DNA of 64,000 bases from assembly GCF_003419895.1 (NCBI RefSeq), contig NZ_QPMM01000010.1, positions 372,001 through 436,000 of the forward strand, read 5' to 3'. Shown in pieces: positions 1-11,500 of the stretch (the first letter of the stretch is position 1; each line of letters opens with the position of its first letter). Made by a program: the position numbers and the translations under genes. Below the pieces are notes generated by a model. It saw only the letters and a program-made list of their open reading frames with translations. It was not told the origin of the DNA and made no database searches. Source of the DNA: Chitinophaga silvatica (GTDB lineage Bacteria > Bacteroidota > Bacteroidia > Chitinophagales > Chitinophagaceae).

Positions 1-586
1 CTACTATATTCCCGAAGAAGCCGGCCAACACAATGATATAGCAATTTGCTCCAAAGCCATAGAACGCACCATATACCAACGCGATAATTACAGCCCCAAT
101 TACCCCTATTATAGTGCCTTCGATACTAATAACCCCATCGAGACCCTTAGGCTCATTTTTGAAGGTTAAAATGTTGAATGTGCGCTTTCCGTAAACCATT
201 CCTAATTCAGAAGAGAGCGTATCGGCTGTAGCGGCTGCAAGGCTCGCCGCCATCATCAGAATATAAGTTGAGGGGTTATGAGAATGTAACCAGGCCAGGG
301 CACCCATTAGGCCGGCTACTCCCCCATTTGCCAATACCTGTTGCGGAGTACGTTCTTCAGAGACAGTGTTCTTTTGTTCTTTCTGATGAGAAGTAGCCAG
401 AACACCCAGAACGAAAAAGACACCCAAAAGCACTACCCCACCAACTCCGGCACCTAAAAGTAATAACAATCCGATTAAACCGCCGGACAGCGCTGCCCGT
501 AAAGAGAGTTTACCGGTTTTAACAGACAGGAATACGCCGATTATAATCAGCAGGAGGCATAAAATATTGGTTACAGACATTTGCAT
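1..586 (-). CDS. DUF92 family integral membrane protein (partial, 3' end outside window)
   Basis: The reverse strand is open from an ATG at 586 to the window edge, about 195 codons with no stop. The product is very hydrophobic, starting MQMSVTNILCLLLIIIGVF. It contains the segments SLAAATADTLSSELG and PKGLDGVISIEGT, which are typical of the DUF92/TMEM19 family of polytopic inner-membrane proteins. Some relatives of that family are phytol or dolichol-type kinases, but no activity can be assigned here. A second ATG lies at 580 (MSVTN), so the start is uncertain by two codons. The C-terminal part is missing because the window begins inside the gene. The family call rests on recalled motif similarity. 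The reading frame itself is certain. Confidence 0.75.
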   Translation of the reverse strand, partial: MQMSVTNILCLLLIIIGVFLSVKTGKLSLRAALSGGLIGLLLLLGAGVGGVVLLGVFFVLGVLATSHQKEQKNTVSEERTPQQVLANGGVAGLMGALAWLHSHNPSTYILMMAASLAAATADTLSSELGMVYGKRTFNILTFKNEPKGLDGVISIEGTIIGVIGAVIIALVYGAFYGFGANCYIIVLAGFFGNIV

Positions 587-615
587 AGGGGCGTAAAGCT
601 ATCAAATATCTTCCA

Positions 616-662
616 TAAAAAAAGAGCAAAGGATTGTGGCAAGCATTACAATCCTCTGCTCT
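616..662 (-). terminator. Rho-independent terminator of the small secreted gene at 686-1144
   Basis: Arms 623-637 and 648-662 pair over 15 bases with one G-U-type mismatch. On the minus strand the hairpin is followed by a run of seven T residues. It lies just downstream of the stop codon at 686. Confidence 0.8.
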
Positions 663-685
663 GGGTTTCTACTTTTTAGAAACTG

Positions 686-1144
686 TTACGGCATTACTGT
701 GGATCCAGAACCGTCTACTGTAACTTCCTCAATCATTCCGTTTCTCATGACATCAACACTGTAACATGTTTGTCCGTTGGAACAAGTCATGGTTGTAATG
801 GAGTACAGACTGGCTCCAAAAGTATTCCGGATATTAGATACTACATCTGCTGGCACATAGTTATTGGTTACCGGTAAGGATGGCATAGGCCACATATACT
901 GATAACGATAGCGATAGTATTCAGGATTGGCATTATAATCATAATAATAATAACTATAATTCATGTTAGGCATTTCAGCTACCCACCTTTTTTCTTTTCG
1001 CACTTCACGGTGACGATGCTCTTTATTTTTTTGCTTCATAGCATAGTCATAATCCTGATCCTGTGCTTTAGAAGATAATGGGGCCAATGCAAATAAACCG
1101 ATTCCCAATCCTACCATCAAAAGACCTTTCATCAACTTTTTCAT
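686..1144 (-). CDS. Small secreted PepSY-like hypothetical protein (152 aa)
   Basis: The reading frame is open further upstream, but the natural start is the ATG at 1144, which gives MKKLMKGLLMVGLGIGLFAL, a clear Sec signal peptide ending near SSKAQ. After the signal comes a strongly basic stretch (KNKEHRHREVRKEKRW), then a Tyr/Asn-rich linker with YYYYDYNANPEYYRYRYQY. The C-terminal 55 residues (from VPADVVSNIRNTFG) have the helix-then-strands look of periplasmic PepSY-like domains and hold two cysteines (TMTC, GQTC). The neighbouring gene at 1446-2054 has the same signal, basic stretch and PepSY-like order, so the two look like diverged paralogues. The function is unknown. It has its own terminator, so it is probably expressed alone. 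Confidence 0.65.
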   Translation of the reverse strand: MKKLMKGLLMVGLGIGLFALAPLSSKAQDQDYDYAMKQKNKEHRHREVRKEKRWVAEMPNMNYSYYYYDYNANPEYYRYRYQYMWPMPSLPVTNNYVPADVVSNIRNTFGASLYSITTMTCSNGQTCYSVDVMRNGMIEEVTVDGSGSTVMP

Positions 1145-1390
1145 AGTACTTCGAAATTTAGATGAATTGAATTTGTTTTGCGATTCAAAGATCCAAACTT
1201 TCCATATTCTAACCACCAGTTAAGCTTGTCTTTTTGCCAGGTTGATTTTTCTCAACCTTTCAAACCTCTGTCAAATAAGCATTTCATCCGATGAGCTGCA
1301 GTTAGCAAGCTGCAATTTTAACGTCATTTAAATAGATTGTATAATTAATTATGTATCCGATAATTTATAACTTAAGAATTTTATCTACAT

Positions 1391-1427
1391 AAAAAACGTC
1401 TGAAAGACCCTACTTTCAGACGTTTTT
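1391..1427 (-). terminator. Rho-independent terminator
   Basis: Perfect 15-bp inverted repeat (arms 1392-1406 and 1413-1427) with a 6-nt loop and A/T runs on both sides, so it could act on both strands. It lies 20 nt past the stop of the minus-strand gene at 1446-2054. Confidence 0.85.
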
Positions 1428-1445
1428 AATTATTTAATTCGCTCT

Positions 1446-2054
1446 TTATCTAATCGTGTTGTTGTTTACGTCGGTGAAATAAGTTACTTCACCTTCAGGA
1501 GAAACCTGTAGAACAACCCGTTTGTTTTTCTTATCTGTTACTTCAATAAAATAATTATCTGAACTTTCGAATTGAACACCATACATAATCATGTCATCTT
1601 CATTCAATTCATTATCATCGTAGAAGATAACTGGTGCATCTTCATAGTTCGAATAATGCCTCATAATATAATCTTTGGCATTGGCTGGCAGATCATTGAA
1701 GCTGACTGGAGTGGAAGTACCCACCAATTGTCCGTCATAGTCATAGAACGCGGATGTTCTTGTTCCCTTTGAATTAGTAAAGGTTGCTTTGTCGAAGTAT
1801 ACATCGTGCGACCATACAACATCTGGCTTATCTCCGAAGTCACTTATAAATTGAAGTTTAGACTGTTCGCTTACATCAGTTCCATTTAGCTCACGTAAAT
1901 ATCTCCTTTGTTCGCGACGGTCTTTTCGTACTTCTTTACTCTTCATCTTTCCTTCTTTGCTCTTCATTTTCGAATTTGCCATCGGCGGATCAGTTTGGGC
2001 ATTCGTTGCCAACACAGCCAATATAAGAGCCATCGAAATCATTAGTTTTTTCAT
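1446..2054 (-). CDS. Secreted PepSY-like protein (202 aa)
   Basis: The ATG at 2054 gives MKKLMISMALILAVLATNAQ, a typical signal peptide. An upstream in-frame start at 2093 would place 13 polar residues before the signal and is unlikely. The mature protein begins with a Lys/Arg-rich stretch (KMKSKEGKMKSKEVRKDRRE). Two repeats of strand-strand-helix character follow, the second from about residue 115 (SFNDLPANAKDYIMRHY). This matches the PepSY-like proteins secreted by many Bacteroidota. It probably acts in the periplasm or outside the cell as a small binding or inhibitor-like domain, which is inference only. It resembles its neighbour at 686-1144 in layout. Confidence 0.65.
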   Translation of the reverse strand: MKKLMISMALILAVLATNAQTDPPMANSKMKSKEGKMKSKEVRKDRREQRRYLRELNGTDVSEQSKLQFISDFGDKPDVVWSHDVYFDKATFTNSKGTRTSAFYDYDGQLVGTSTPVSFNDLPANAKDYIMRHYSNYEDAPVIFYDDNELNEDDMIMYGVQFESSDNYFIEVTDKKNKRVVLQVSPEGEVTYFTDVNNNTIR

Positions 2055-2144
2055 AGTCAGCGTATTTTTACATTCACAAAATTTCATGCTCATACCAATA
2101 ACAACTGACCAGAAAAAGGGGTTTACAACAATATGTTAAAAGGC

Positions 2145-4775
2145 TCATGGAATTCGGCCCGAATTATCTAAATCAAATGCTGCGTCTGTATTTTTATTTT
2201 TTGGCAGGCGGCCTTCTGTCAGCCATCTCGGAGGATTTTCGTTTCGCAGGTAATAATTAAAAAACTGCATCATCCTGATATTAAAATCATCACCTTCCTT
2301 CCCTGTTACAATATGACTGCTGTTGTTACCATACTCGAGCAGCCAAACTTTTTTACCCAGGCGCTTGGCAGCCAGATAAAACTCCATGGCATTGGAAAAC
2401 GGAACCGTAAAGTCTTTGGTGGTATGCATCAGTAATAAAGGTGTTGTTAAATCAGGAACATTAAAAACCGGCGAATTACGAATATAAGCCTGTGGATTTT
2501 CCCATAGCTTGCTTCCCATCTGATAAGGACCTCCATCTTCAAATTGCTCCTGTTTTATAGCTCCTCCGTTGATGCTATTATAACCACTCACAAAATCGGC
2601 CAGTCCGGATGCCGAAGCCGCAGCCGCAAATCTGCCGGTATGTGTAACTATATAGTTGGTAGTAAATCCACTAAAACTACAACCCTGAACACCCAAACGC
2701 CTCTCATCGATATACGGCCGCTTAACTAATTCATCAGCGGCAGACGTTAATGCATCCAAAGCACTCTTTCCGGTTTCTCCTTTTGTGAAATAAATATCCG
2801 GAGTAAATACCAGGTAACCATTGCTAACATAAGTAGGAATATCGATCACGCATCCGGGATACTGTCTGGGAATCATATAGGCATTTAAGTTAGCCGATGC
2901 CTTCCTGTAATGATAAAAAATGATCGGATACTGGCGGGTTGAATCAAAATTTTCAGGCTTATATAAAACTCCCTGTAGCATTCTTCCTCCCGGCACCTGC
3001 CAATTAACCAATTCAGTGGTAAACCAGTTATATTCCTTCTCGGGATGCAAATTGGTAAGTTGTGTAAATTTATTAAAGTCTTTCGTAAGAAAAAGATTGG
3101 GAAATTCTGTAGCTGTCGAATATTCCAGAAGGTAAAGGTCCGAATTGGCAGCTTTAACCGGCTTAAATGAATTACTGGTAAGTCCAGGAAAACTTAATGC
3201 CAGAGATGAAATCCAATAGGTTCCATCTTTCATAATCAATTTAACCGGATCTCCTGTTGCCTTGCTGTTTTTAATATAATAAAAGCCATTCTGTTTAGTA
3301 ACTTTATTAAATGCCACCAAAACTATTTTCTTATCAGCATCTATAATCAGCTGATTAAACATTGGTTTTGTTTGATTAACACCTATAATTGTAAAAGCAA
3401 TTTTATTTTTTCTGCCATATTCAGCAGTCAGGCATTTGGCGCTGGTTTCACCAGTAAGATCAAATTTCCATAGATCAAATTCATCCGCGATGTATACAGA
3501 ATGGTCATCTTTTCCCCAGGCCACAACACCTGCTGTAAGGTTGGCAAAATCATAATCTCCATCTTCAGTTTTTATCCAGGTATTATTTAGATGAGCTGTA
3601 AGATTTGTTGTGGTTCCGGTAGCAATTTCATAGGCGAAATAATCTTTCCCATTTACATATACCAGAAATTTACCGTCAGGAGCTGAAAAAACATAGGGGC
3701 CAAACTCTTTCATAACCCGGCCATCGACAGAGGATATTAAACTCGATTTCGGAGTAAACCTACTTCCATCCAATAGCGAATCTCTAATTTCAATAGCATA
3801 TCTATCGCCGTTGCCGCTAAGTAAATCGATCCTGCTTTTTCCATGCTGCAGGTGCACAATACTTTTATCCTTAAAAGAGAAAACAGAATAAAGATCATTC
3901 CCAAAACTCATTATCGGATCATACATCCCTGGTGCATCTCTATAGGACCAGATATTCAGATCTGCCAGACTTTCGCTCCTGGTACTATCGAGTTTTGATT
4001 GCAGAAAAAATAAACGGTTGCCATCTTCACTAAATCTCATCGGATAAATCAGCTCGGTTGTTGACCTAAACAAATGAGTAGATTTATTCTCTGCAATGTT
4101 ATAATGCCAGAGGTCTGTGGTATGATCGCCTATGGTAAAAGTAAACTGACTATTTATGGTATCAGGAGTAATAACCCTAAGATCCTGCGATTTGGAAATT
4201 TCCCTTACTTTAAGAGTTGTTAGGTCTATCAGTTTCAAATCGAATTGTAAAGAATCTTTTACTTTTACGAGCAATGATTTCACCTTAGGAAAGAAATAAT
4301 AACTATCAACAACTCCCAGGTCTTTTATCTCCCGGTTCTCTTCAGAAGTAATATTCCTGATAAACAAATCATTATTGCCGCTACTCTGAAAATATAATAC
4401 ATTCCGCGCCTGATCATCTGACATACCATAGGAGGATACCTTTATAGAGAGGGTTTTATCAGTACCTAATTTTATTAAATGCAAAGTATCCGAACTCTTA
4501 ATCAAACAATATTTTTCGTCGGCTACCATTTCTCCATAATATTGATCAGGAATAGTTTTGTTCCATTTTCCATCTGCCGACATCAGGTGCAATACACGTC
4601 TGTTTAAATCTCTGTTCATCAGCGTATAGGAAATATATTTACCATCGGCAGTCAGAGAAGGATAACGGATTTCACTCCAGTTGGCATACGCTGTTGTATC
4701 TATTATTTTCTTTTGGGAATAGGCAGGCAGTGAAACCAAAACAATATTCAATAGTAAGAGGATAAATTTATTCAT
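2145..4775 (-). CDS. S9 family (prolyl oligopeptidase-type) serine peptidase, secreted
   Basis: This 876-aa protein has an N-terminal signal peptide (MNKFILLLLNIVLVSLPAYS). About 600 residues follow that are consistent with the beta-propeller of S9 peptidases. The C-terminal alpha/beta-hydrolase domain carries the nucleophile elbow GVQGCSFSGF (Ser near residue 701), the acid in TKDFTVPF (Asp near 787) and the base in SSHIVTG (His near 821). The usual GxSxGG motif is altered to GCSFSG. The paralogue at 40236-42821 shares this variation and long stretches such as FTTNYIVTHT. It is expected to cleave peptides in the periplasm or at the cell surface. Its substrate is unknown. No neighbouring gene clearly belongs to its operon. 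Confidence 0.88.
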   Translation of the reverse strand: MNKFILLLLNIVLVSLPAYSQKKIIDTTAYANWSEIRYPSLTADGKYISYTLMNRDLNRRVLHLMSADGKWNKTIPDQYYGEMVADEKYCLIKSSDTLHLIKLGTDKTLSIKVSSYGMSDDQARNVLYFQSSGNNDLFIRNITSEENREIKDLGVVDSYYFFPKVKSLLVKVKDSLQFDLKLIDLTTLKVREISKSQDLRVITPDTINSQFTFTIGDHTTDLWHYNIAENKSTHLFRSTTELIYPMRFSEDGNRLFFLQSKLDSTRSESLADLNIWSYRDAPGMYDPIMSFGNDLYSVFSFKDKSIVHLQHGKSRIDLLSGNGDRYAIEIRDSLLDGSRFTPKSSLISSVDGRVMKEFGPYVFSAPDGKFLVYVNGKDYFAYEIATGTTTNLTAHLNNTWIKTEDGDYDFANLTAGVVAWGKDDHSVYIADEFDLWKFDLTGETSAKCLTAEYGRKNKIAFTIIGVNQTKPMFNQLIIDADKKIVLVAFNKVTKQNGFYYIKNSKATGDPVKLIMKDGTYWISSLALSFPGLTSNSFKPVKAANSDLYLLEYSTATEFPNLFLTKDFNKFTQLTNLHPEKEYNWFTTELVNWQVPGGRMLQGVLYKPENFDSTRQYPIIFYHYRKASANLNAYMIPRQYPGCVIDIPTYVSNGYLVFTPDIYFTKGETGKSALDALTSAADELVKRPYIDERRLGVQGCSFSGFTTNYIVTHTGRFAAAASASGLADFVSGYNSINGGAIKQEQFEDGGPYQMGSKLWENPQAYIRNSPVFNVPDLTTPLLLMHTTKDFTVPFSNAMEFYLAAKRLGKKVWLLEYGNNSSHIVTGKEGDDFNIRMMQFFNYYLRNENPPRWLTEGRLPKNKNTDAAFDLDNSGRIP

Positions 4776-4904
4776 TACAGTGGAATTTTGACATAGGAAA
4801 TACTTCAGCTACTGTAATGTAAACAATGGAGATGCAGCGGCACGACAGTTGAGAAAGCTTTTACATGAAAGATTTCATAGGATACAGGATTTATACTTAG
4901 TGGT

Positions 4905-5460
4905 GGTGCAAGCTCAATGCTATTAAATTAAAGAGATCAGTATATATTGAATATTGATTTCAATTTAAATGATTGAGGTACTTTACCGTAAGCAGGGCCG
5001 GGCAAGCTTAATGCTATAAATTAAGGGTTACTGTTCCTATAATTTTGAACTCCTATTTGTTTGTAAAACTTTTGCGGCCGTATATAGGGCGGGGGCAAGC
5101 CCCGCCCCTACAGGGCTTCAGCTCATTACAGTTTCTATATTGTAGATTTATTTCTTTATAGAATTGAAATTAGTAGATTGACATTTAACATGAAATATTA
5201 ATACCAGATGAAAATATAATTTCGATGAAACCCTGTAGGGGCAGGGTTTACCCCTGCCCAACCTACGGTAAAGGAACCAAGTCCTTTAAATCGAATTCAA
5301 TTCGAACAACATCCTTCCTCTTAACTTAATAGCATTAGGCTTACCCCCGCCCTAGATACGGTAAAAGAAATAAATCCAATAATCAGATATCAAGAGTCCA
5401 TGAAATCTATTTCTTTAACTTAAAAGCATTGGACTTATCCCACCCTTCCTAAAAGAAATC
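4905..5460. repeat. Intergenic cluster of short direct and inverted repeats
   Basis: There is no gene between 4776 and 5512. A motif like CAAGCTCAATGCTATTAAAT appears near 4910 and again near 5007 (AAGCTTAATGCTATAAATTA). It returns in inverted form near 5322 (CTTAATAGCATTAGGCTTAC) and, weaker, near 5419. The inverted copies are followed by CCCGCCCTA and ACGGTAAAAG pieces that match, in reverse, the ACTTTACCGTAAGCAGGGCC piece near 4980. The whole block therefore has an inside-out palindromic layout around the pair of GC-rich elements at 5087 and 5229. The region also must hold the promoter of the S9 peptidase gene that starts at 4775. Confidence 0.6.
5087..5259. repeat. REP doublet-like (REPIN-like) inverted GC-rich pair
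   Basis: A 31-base element at 5087-5117 (GGGCGGGGGCAAGCCCCGCC, then CCTACAGGGCT) is itself partly palindromic. It recurs in inverted orientation at 5229-5259 with about 26 of 31 positions matching, separated by an AT-rich spacer of about 110 bases. Two inverted REP-like sequences close together are the arrangement called a REPIN, which in other bacteria is spread by RAYT transposases. No such transposase is in this window. Confidence 0.6.
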
Positions 5461-5512
5461 CATCAATCACATAAAGACGAATATTCTCTCTTTCAACGAT
5501 TCAATATAAAAT

Positions 5513-8500
5513 TTACCTGATCAACAATACCCATCCTTTGTAATCTTTGAATCCTTGTGGGGTGTTTAATTTCAGGATATAGAAGTAGGTACCTTCATTC
5601 AGGTTATGTCCATCCCACTCATTCGCATAATTTTTAGATTCATACACCTGATTACCCCAGCGATTGTAGATCAGTAAGGTAGATCCAGGGTAGTTCTTAA
5701 TTCCAGGAATTACGAAATGATCGTTTTTACCATCGCCATTCGGGGTAATGGTATTTGGTATTTCAATTACATCACCGGTTACAGTAACGGTAGGCGTACG
5801 TGCGTAATTGTTAGTAGAATCAGGATCTGGTGTCACAGCAAATACTGAAGCTTCATTATATACTTCACCGGTGGCCTCAATTCTTGCTACCAGCTGCAGG
5901 GTTGCCGATTCTCCGTTTGCCAGGCTATCTATAGACCAGGTAATGTTATTACCAGCTGCTTGCACTGTTCCTACACTAACATTATATCCCGGAAGCAGCG
6001 TTAGTTTATTCTGAAGTGCATCCGTTACAATAATAGTTCTGGCGGTGTTAGGGCCCTGGTTCTTAACGGTAATAACAAATGTCAGCTTATCTCCAACCTT
6101 TAATGTTGCAGGTGCAGCACTGATAGTTTTGGTAATTGCCAGATCGGCCAACACGGCAGAAGAAATAGAGGCCGTTGCCGAATCCGGTGCTACTATTAAC
6201 CCACCGGATTGAACAGGAGCACTTGCTATGGCCTTATTTTCGATCTGTCCTTCTGCTATGATTGCAGCCTGGTATTCGAGCGTAGCTGATACACCCGCCT
6301 GCAGCGTACCTACGTTCCAGGTAATCTGGTTGGTAGCAGAATTATATGAAGCATTCGGATCTGTTAATACAGGATTGCCGAGCAAATTGCGCGAAGGGAG
6401 TATATCCGTCACTGTTACCTGGTTGATGGTAAACGGACCAGGATTTTCTACAGTGAGTTTATACGTTACCGACTGGCCAGGAACATATGGACCAGGAGTT
6501 ACTACTTCCTTCTTCATTATTAATTGGGTTGCACCTTTTACCAGGGTATTGACGAAGCTGAAGTTATCTGAATTATCTACATCCGTGATACCCTGCGGAG
6601 TTGCTACCACAGCCAGATTGCTGATATTGCCCAACTGCAGCGGCACTGCACGGATCACAATTGTGGCAGTAGCATTGGCCGGGAAGGTACCCAGGGTAGC
6701 GGTTATATTATTGTTTGTAGTATTGATAGAAATATTTCCTGCACCACCACTGGTACTGCTTACAACTGCATCTACCAATTTCAGGGCTGGCAGCAGGTTA
6801 TCAGTTACAATGGCATTATTAGCGGCCATTGGGCCCAGATTTTTCACGGTGAGCAGATAGCTGATAGTATCGCCAAAGTTTACAGATGAAGGAGCCGATT
6901 TAACGATAGAGAGATCTGTTTCCGGTATTACTTTATTTACGAGTGTAAGCACGGTATTGCTGCTAACACTCTTACCATCGGCAGTTCCTTCGGCCGTATT
7001 GGTGAGTATTCCCTGGAAGGAAGTATCTACCCTGCCTTTGATAAATATGGTAATCAGTCCATTGATCTGTAACTGACCGCTAACCTGTACAGCAGTTCCT
7101 GTACCGGTAGCACCACCTGTTACAGTAGCATTGCTCACCGCGGTGGCCGACCAGGATACACCACTGATACCATCTGGTATGGCGTCTGTGATAGTCAGGT
7201 TACTGACAGGTGTGTTGCCTGTATTGGTAATGTTCAACTGGTAGGTAATACTATCACCGGCATTCACCTGGTCTGGTGCTGATTTTACAATACTTATATT
7301 GGTGGATGACGGAGTTGAATTAACGATGGTATTTGTTAATGCCACTGCCTTGGTTGGGTCGATAGTTCCGGCAGGAGGATCAAGGGTTACCAGGTTAGCA
7401 ATGGTGCCTGAAGCTGTATTCATGACAAGACCTTGTATCCTGATGGTTACAGTGCCGGTATTGGCCGGAATATTAAGCAGCATCCTCACATTATTTCCGG
7501 TGCCCGACTGAACAGAGCTGCTGGCACCACCAGTAGCCGTAACCGTCCAACTGGTGCGGATGATAGAATTAGGTACTATATCTTCCAATATGGCGCCGGT
7601 AACATCGGCAGGGCCCCTGTTTGTGGCAACAATTATGAATTCGATAGCGCCACCTGCATTAACAGATACCGGAGCCAGTTTGGTAACATTTAGATCGGTG
7701 GATCTATTGACTGCCGTGGTTATCTCACTTACTTTATTACCATTGTACGTAGCGGTAATGGTGTTTTTGATGGTAGTTCCGGCGGCCTGGGTAACAATGC
7801 CTTTCACATTAATTACAACGGTGCCACCACCGGCAGCCGAACCTGCAATGGTTGCCTGGAAGGCAATGTTATTACCGGTACCACCAGCTTGAGTGATCGT
7901 AGTATTACCGGTTCCTCCAAGTACTGAGGCCGTCCAGCTTACTCCCTGAATTTCTGCCGGGATCATATCGGCAATCAGTACAGGCGTAGCAGTGGTAGTA
8001 CCTGAATTGGCTACGGTAATGGTATACCTGATGGTATCGCCTATATTAACGGATGCAGGACCCGATTTAGATACATTAATACCAATGCTGGTATCTACTG
8101 CAGTAGTGATACTGCTCTTATTATTGGCTGTATTGATTTCGGCCTGGTCATCTTCTGCTTTTACGGTAGCGGTGTTCATGAAGCTGCCACCCATCAGTGA
8201 TGCATCTACTGTTCCGGTGATATCAACGATTACACTATCTGTAATAACAGCCGGTATATTCACTGTTGCCTGGAATACATCATTCACAAATTGGTTGGAG
8301 CTAACACTTGCCCCGCCGGTTGTGCGGACTACGGCTTTAGGATTAAATACCTGCACCGGCATCACATCTTCAATAAAGGCATTTGTAGCATCGGAGAAAC
8401 CATTATTGGTAACAACCAACCTGTAAGCAATGGTAGCACCAGGCGTTGTATTGGCCGGTCCGGATTTCACGATGCCTAAATCTACCAGGCGTAGGATAGC

Positions 8501-11500
8501 GGTAGGTTGACTACTACTCAATGTATCTGCATACGCCGTATTAGTAATTGTTGCACCAGTGAATGATGGATCTATTTTACCAACTATACTGATAGCCACA
8601 GCACCATCTACCGGTATATTGGCTGTAATATTGATATTGCCTGTACCACTGGCTGCGCTGGCGGTAGCCGGGCCAGAAGTGGTAACCGTCCAACCGGCGC
8701 CAATAATACCTGCCGGCAGGATATCCTTAATCGGTACATTAAAGGCCGTAGAAGGACCTGTATTCGTTACAATAATAGCATACTTCACTGTGCCACCGGC
8801 TACTGCCTGGTTATAACCGGTTTTACTGATCTGTAATCCTGTAATACTATTGATGGTAGTAATTACAGAATCCCGGATAACAGGAATGCCTGTATGATTA
8901 GCAGCAGCTACATTCACTATTCTGTTACCCGTAAAGGAAGGATCTACGGTAGCATTAATAGTAACCGTTACGCCTGTGGCAACACCTGCCGGAATAGTAG
9001 CCCGCAGATTTACATCCCCAATTCCGCTGGTGGCAGATACCAGGGTACCGGTACCCTGAGTGGTGGCCGTCCAGGTAGCATTTATTAACCCGGCTGGTAA
9101 CAGATCGGTGATTAACAGGTTAGAGACATTGGATGGTCCTAAATTATGTACCACCACACTGTACTGGATGTTACCGCCGGCGGTAGCAGTAGCCGGACCA
9201 CTTTTAATAACCCTTATATCAGTTTTATGCTCGATATGGGTGATTACCGAGTCGGCTCCCGTAGCCCCGGTATTTAATGCCCAGGTTGCAATATTCCTAA
9301 TGATAGTATCCGGAGTTTCAGGTTTAACCGTTCCCGTAATATTCAGGATTATTGCATTATCAGGGCCCGGAGCAATATCTCCCAGTATTTTTAATACGCG
9401 ACCATTGCCGGTAGAACGACTCCTAACAAATGCCTGTCCAACTGTTGTAACAGCTAAGTCACTCAGGAGAATGGCTGAAGGCAAAGAATCTGTAATCAGA
9501 ATATTATGTGCATAAGATGGTCCGTTGTTCTGCACCATTACAGTATAGGCAATACCACCACCTGATGTAGCCGTAGCCGGACCAATTTTACTAATAGTTA
9601 ATGCAGCTTGCTGAGTTACCTCCGTGAGGATAGTTGAATTACCTGTTTTACCTGTTACATCTGTGTAGGAAGCTGTATTGTTTAGCGTGCCTTCAAATTC
9701 AGGATCAATAGTACCACTAACATCTACCTCCACATAATCATCATCTTCCGTAAACAGATCCGCATTAAATATTATGGCAGCAGTAGTACCTGTTAATTGT
9801 TTAACTCCGTTGATTGTAGAATTGCCACCCGCAGTAGCCTGCCATTGAATATTTCGTATCTGAACAGGAATTATATCCTGGAATGAAACATTGGCAGCTT
9901 CAGATAAACCGGCATTTACCAATCTTATGTGATAAAGAATATTTGTTCCGGCAACCGCAGTTGACGGGCCACCTTTAGAAATAGTTATTGCTACAACCCT
10001 ACGTAATATAGTATTTACAGAATCCTGTGCAATTACTACACCGGCAGTATCCACTGTGGCCACATTCTTCAGATTTCCGGAATCGGATGGAATCACAGTT
10101 CCATCTATCTGAATAATTACACCGTTAGCAATACCTGCAGGAATAATTGCCTGGGTATTTACCTTATTACCCGTACCACTCGTTGGTCCGGTGATAGTAG
10201 CAGCGCCAATTGTAGTAGCGCTCCAGGTTACATTTATTACATCCACCGGCACATTATCCAGAATATTAAGGATATCGGAGGTAGATGGACCTGCATTATT
10301 TACCTGTAGTGCATAGTGAATTTTATCGCCTGCAATGGTAGAACCAGGACCATTTTTCGTAAGGCTAATCACAGCCTTACGGGATACAGTAGTAGTCACC
10401 TGGTTACTGCCGATATTATTTGCAGTTGCCTGGTTGGTGATAATGCCAGCGAATGTTGGATCAATAATCCCTGTTATTTCTACTATTACCTTGTTGGAAT
10501 CACCTGCCGGGATATTAGCCGTAAAGTTTACAGGCCCTGTTTGCCCCTGAAGGTTTCCTCCCTGTATGGTGGCATTACCAGAAGCTATGGCGTTCCAACT
10601 CACTTGTTGTAAGGTGTCGCTCAACCGGTCGAAGACCTTCACTCCGGCAGCATCCGAAGGACCGGCGTTACCAACGATTAACTGATAAGTAAGCGGATTA
10701 CCTGCCAAAGCAGTAGCCGGACCTGTTTTACTGATAGTAACACCGGGAGTTTGTTTGATGACTGTTGTAACGGTATTTGAAGGTATACTACCCGCAAAAG
10801 CCGTGTTAGTGAAACTGCCACTGGCCGAAGAAGGGGTTTGTGCGGAAACCTGAATACGAATGCGGTTTACAGCGCCAATTGGTAAATCGACTGTCAGATC
10901 CGGATTACCGGTTTTATTGATAATATTTCCTCCAGCAATACTTGCTGTACCATCTGCAAATGCCGACCATAATACATTGGTTAGTACACCTGGCAGCATA
11001 TCGCTGATTCTAACGCCGTTGATGGCAGCTGTTCCCGTGTTATAAACGGTTACCGCATAATCGAATGAAGCACCTGCACTTACTGTATCAGGGCCCATCT
11101 TCACAATTTCGATCTGTGGCACACCCAGCACAACAGTAGTAACAGTATCGCTATTGGTAGTTTTGGTTGCTTCAGTTATGGAAGCAAAATTTGTAATGCT
11201 ACCAACGAATGTACTATCCAGAGTTCCATTCACCAGTATATTGACAGTACTGTTACCATCGCCAGGAATATTGGCATTGATAACAACCGGGCTACCACTA
11301 CCCGTAGTTGGACCAGTAATAGTAGCTGCACCCGATGTATTAGCCACCCAAATTACATTCTTCAGGGCAGCAGGCAAGGTATCAATTATCTGGCCTGTAG
11401 CACCGGAAGGACCATTATTGGATACTACCATCAAATAGGCCACCTGACTTCCGACTGTTACCGTATCAGGACCGGATTTCAGAATACTAACCCTGTTTAC

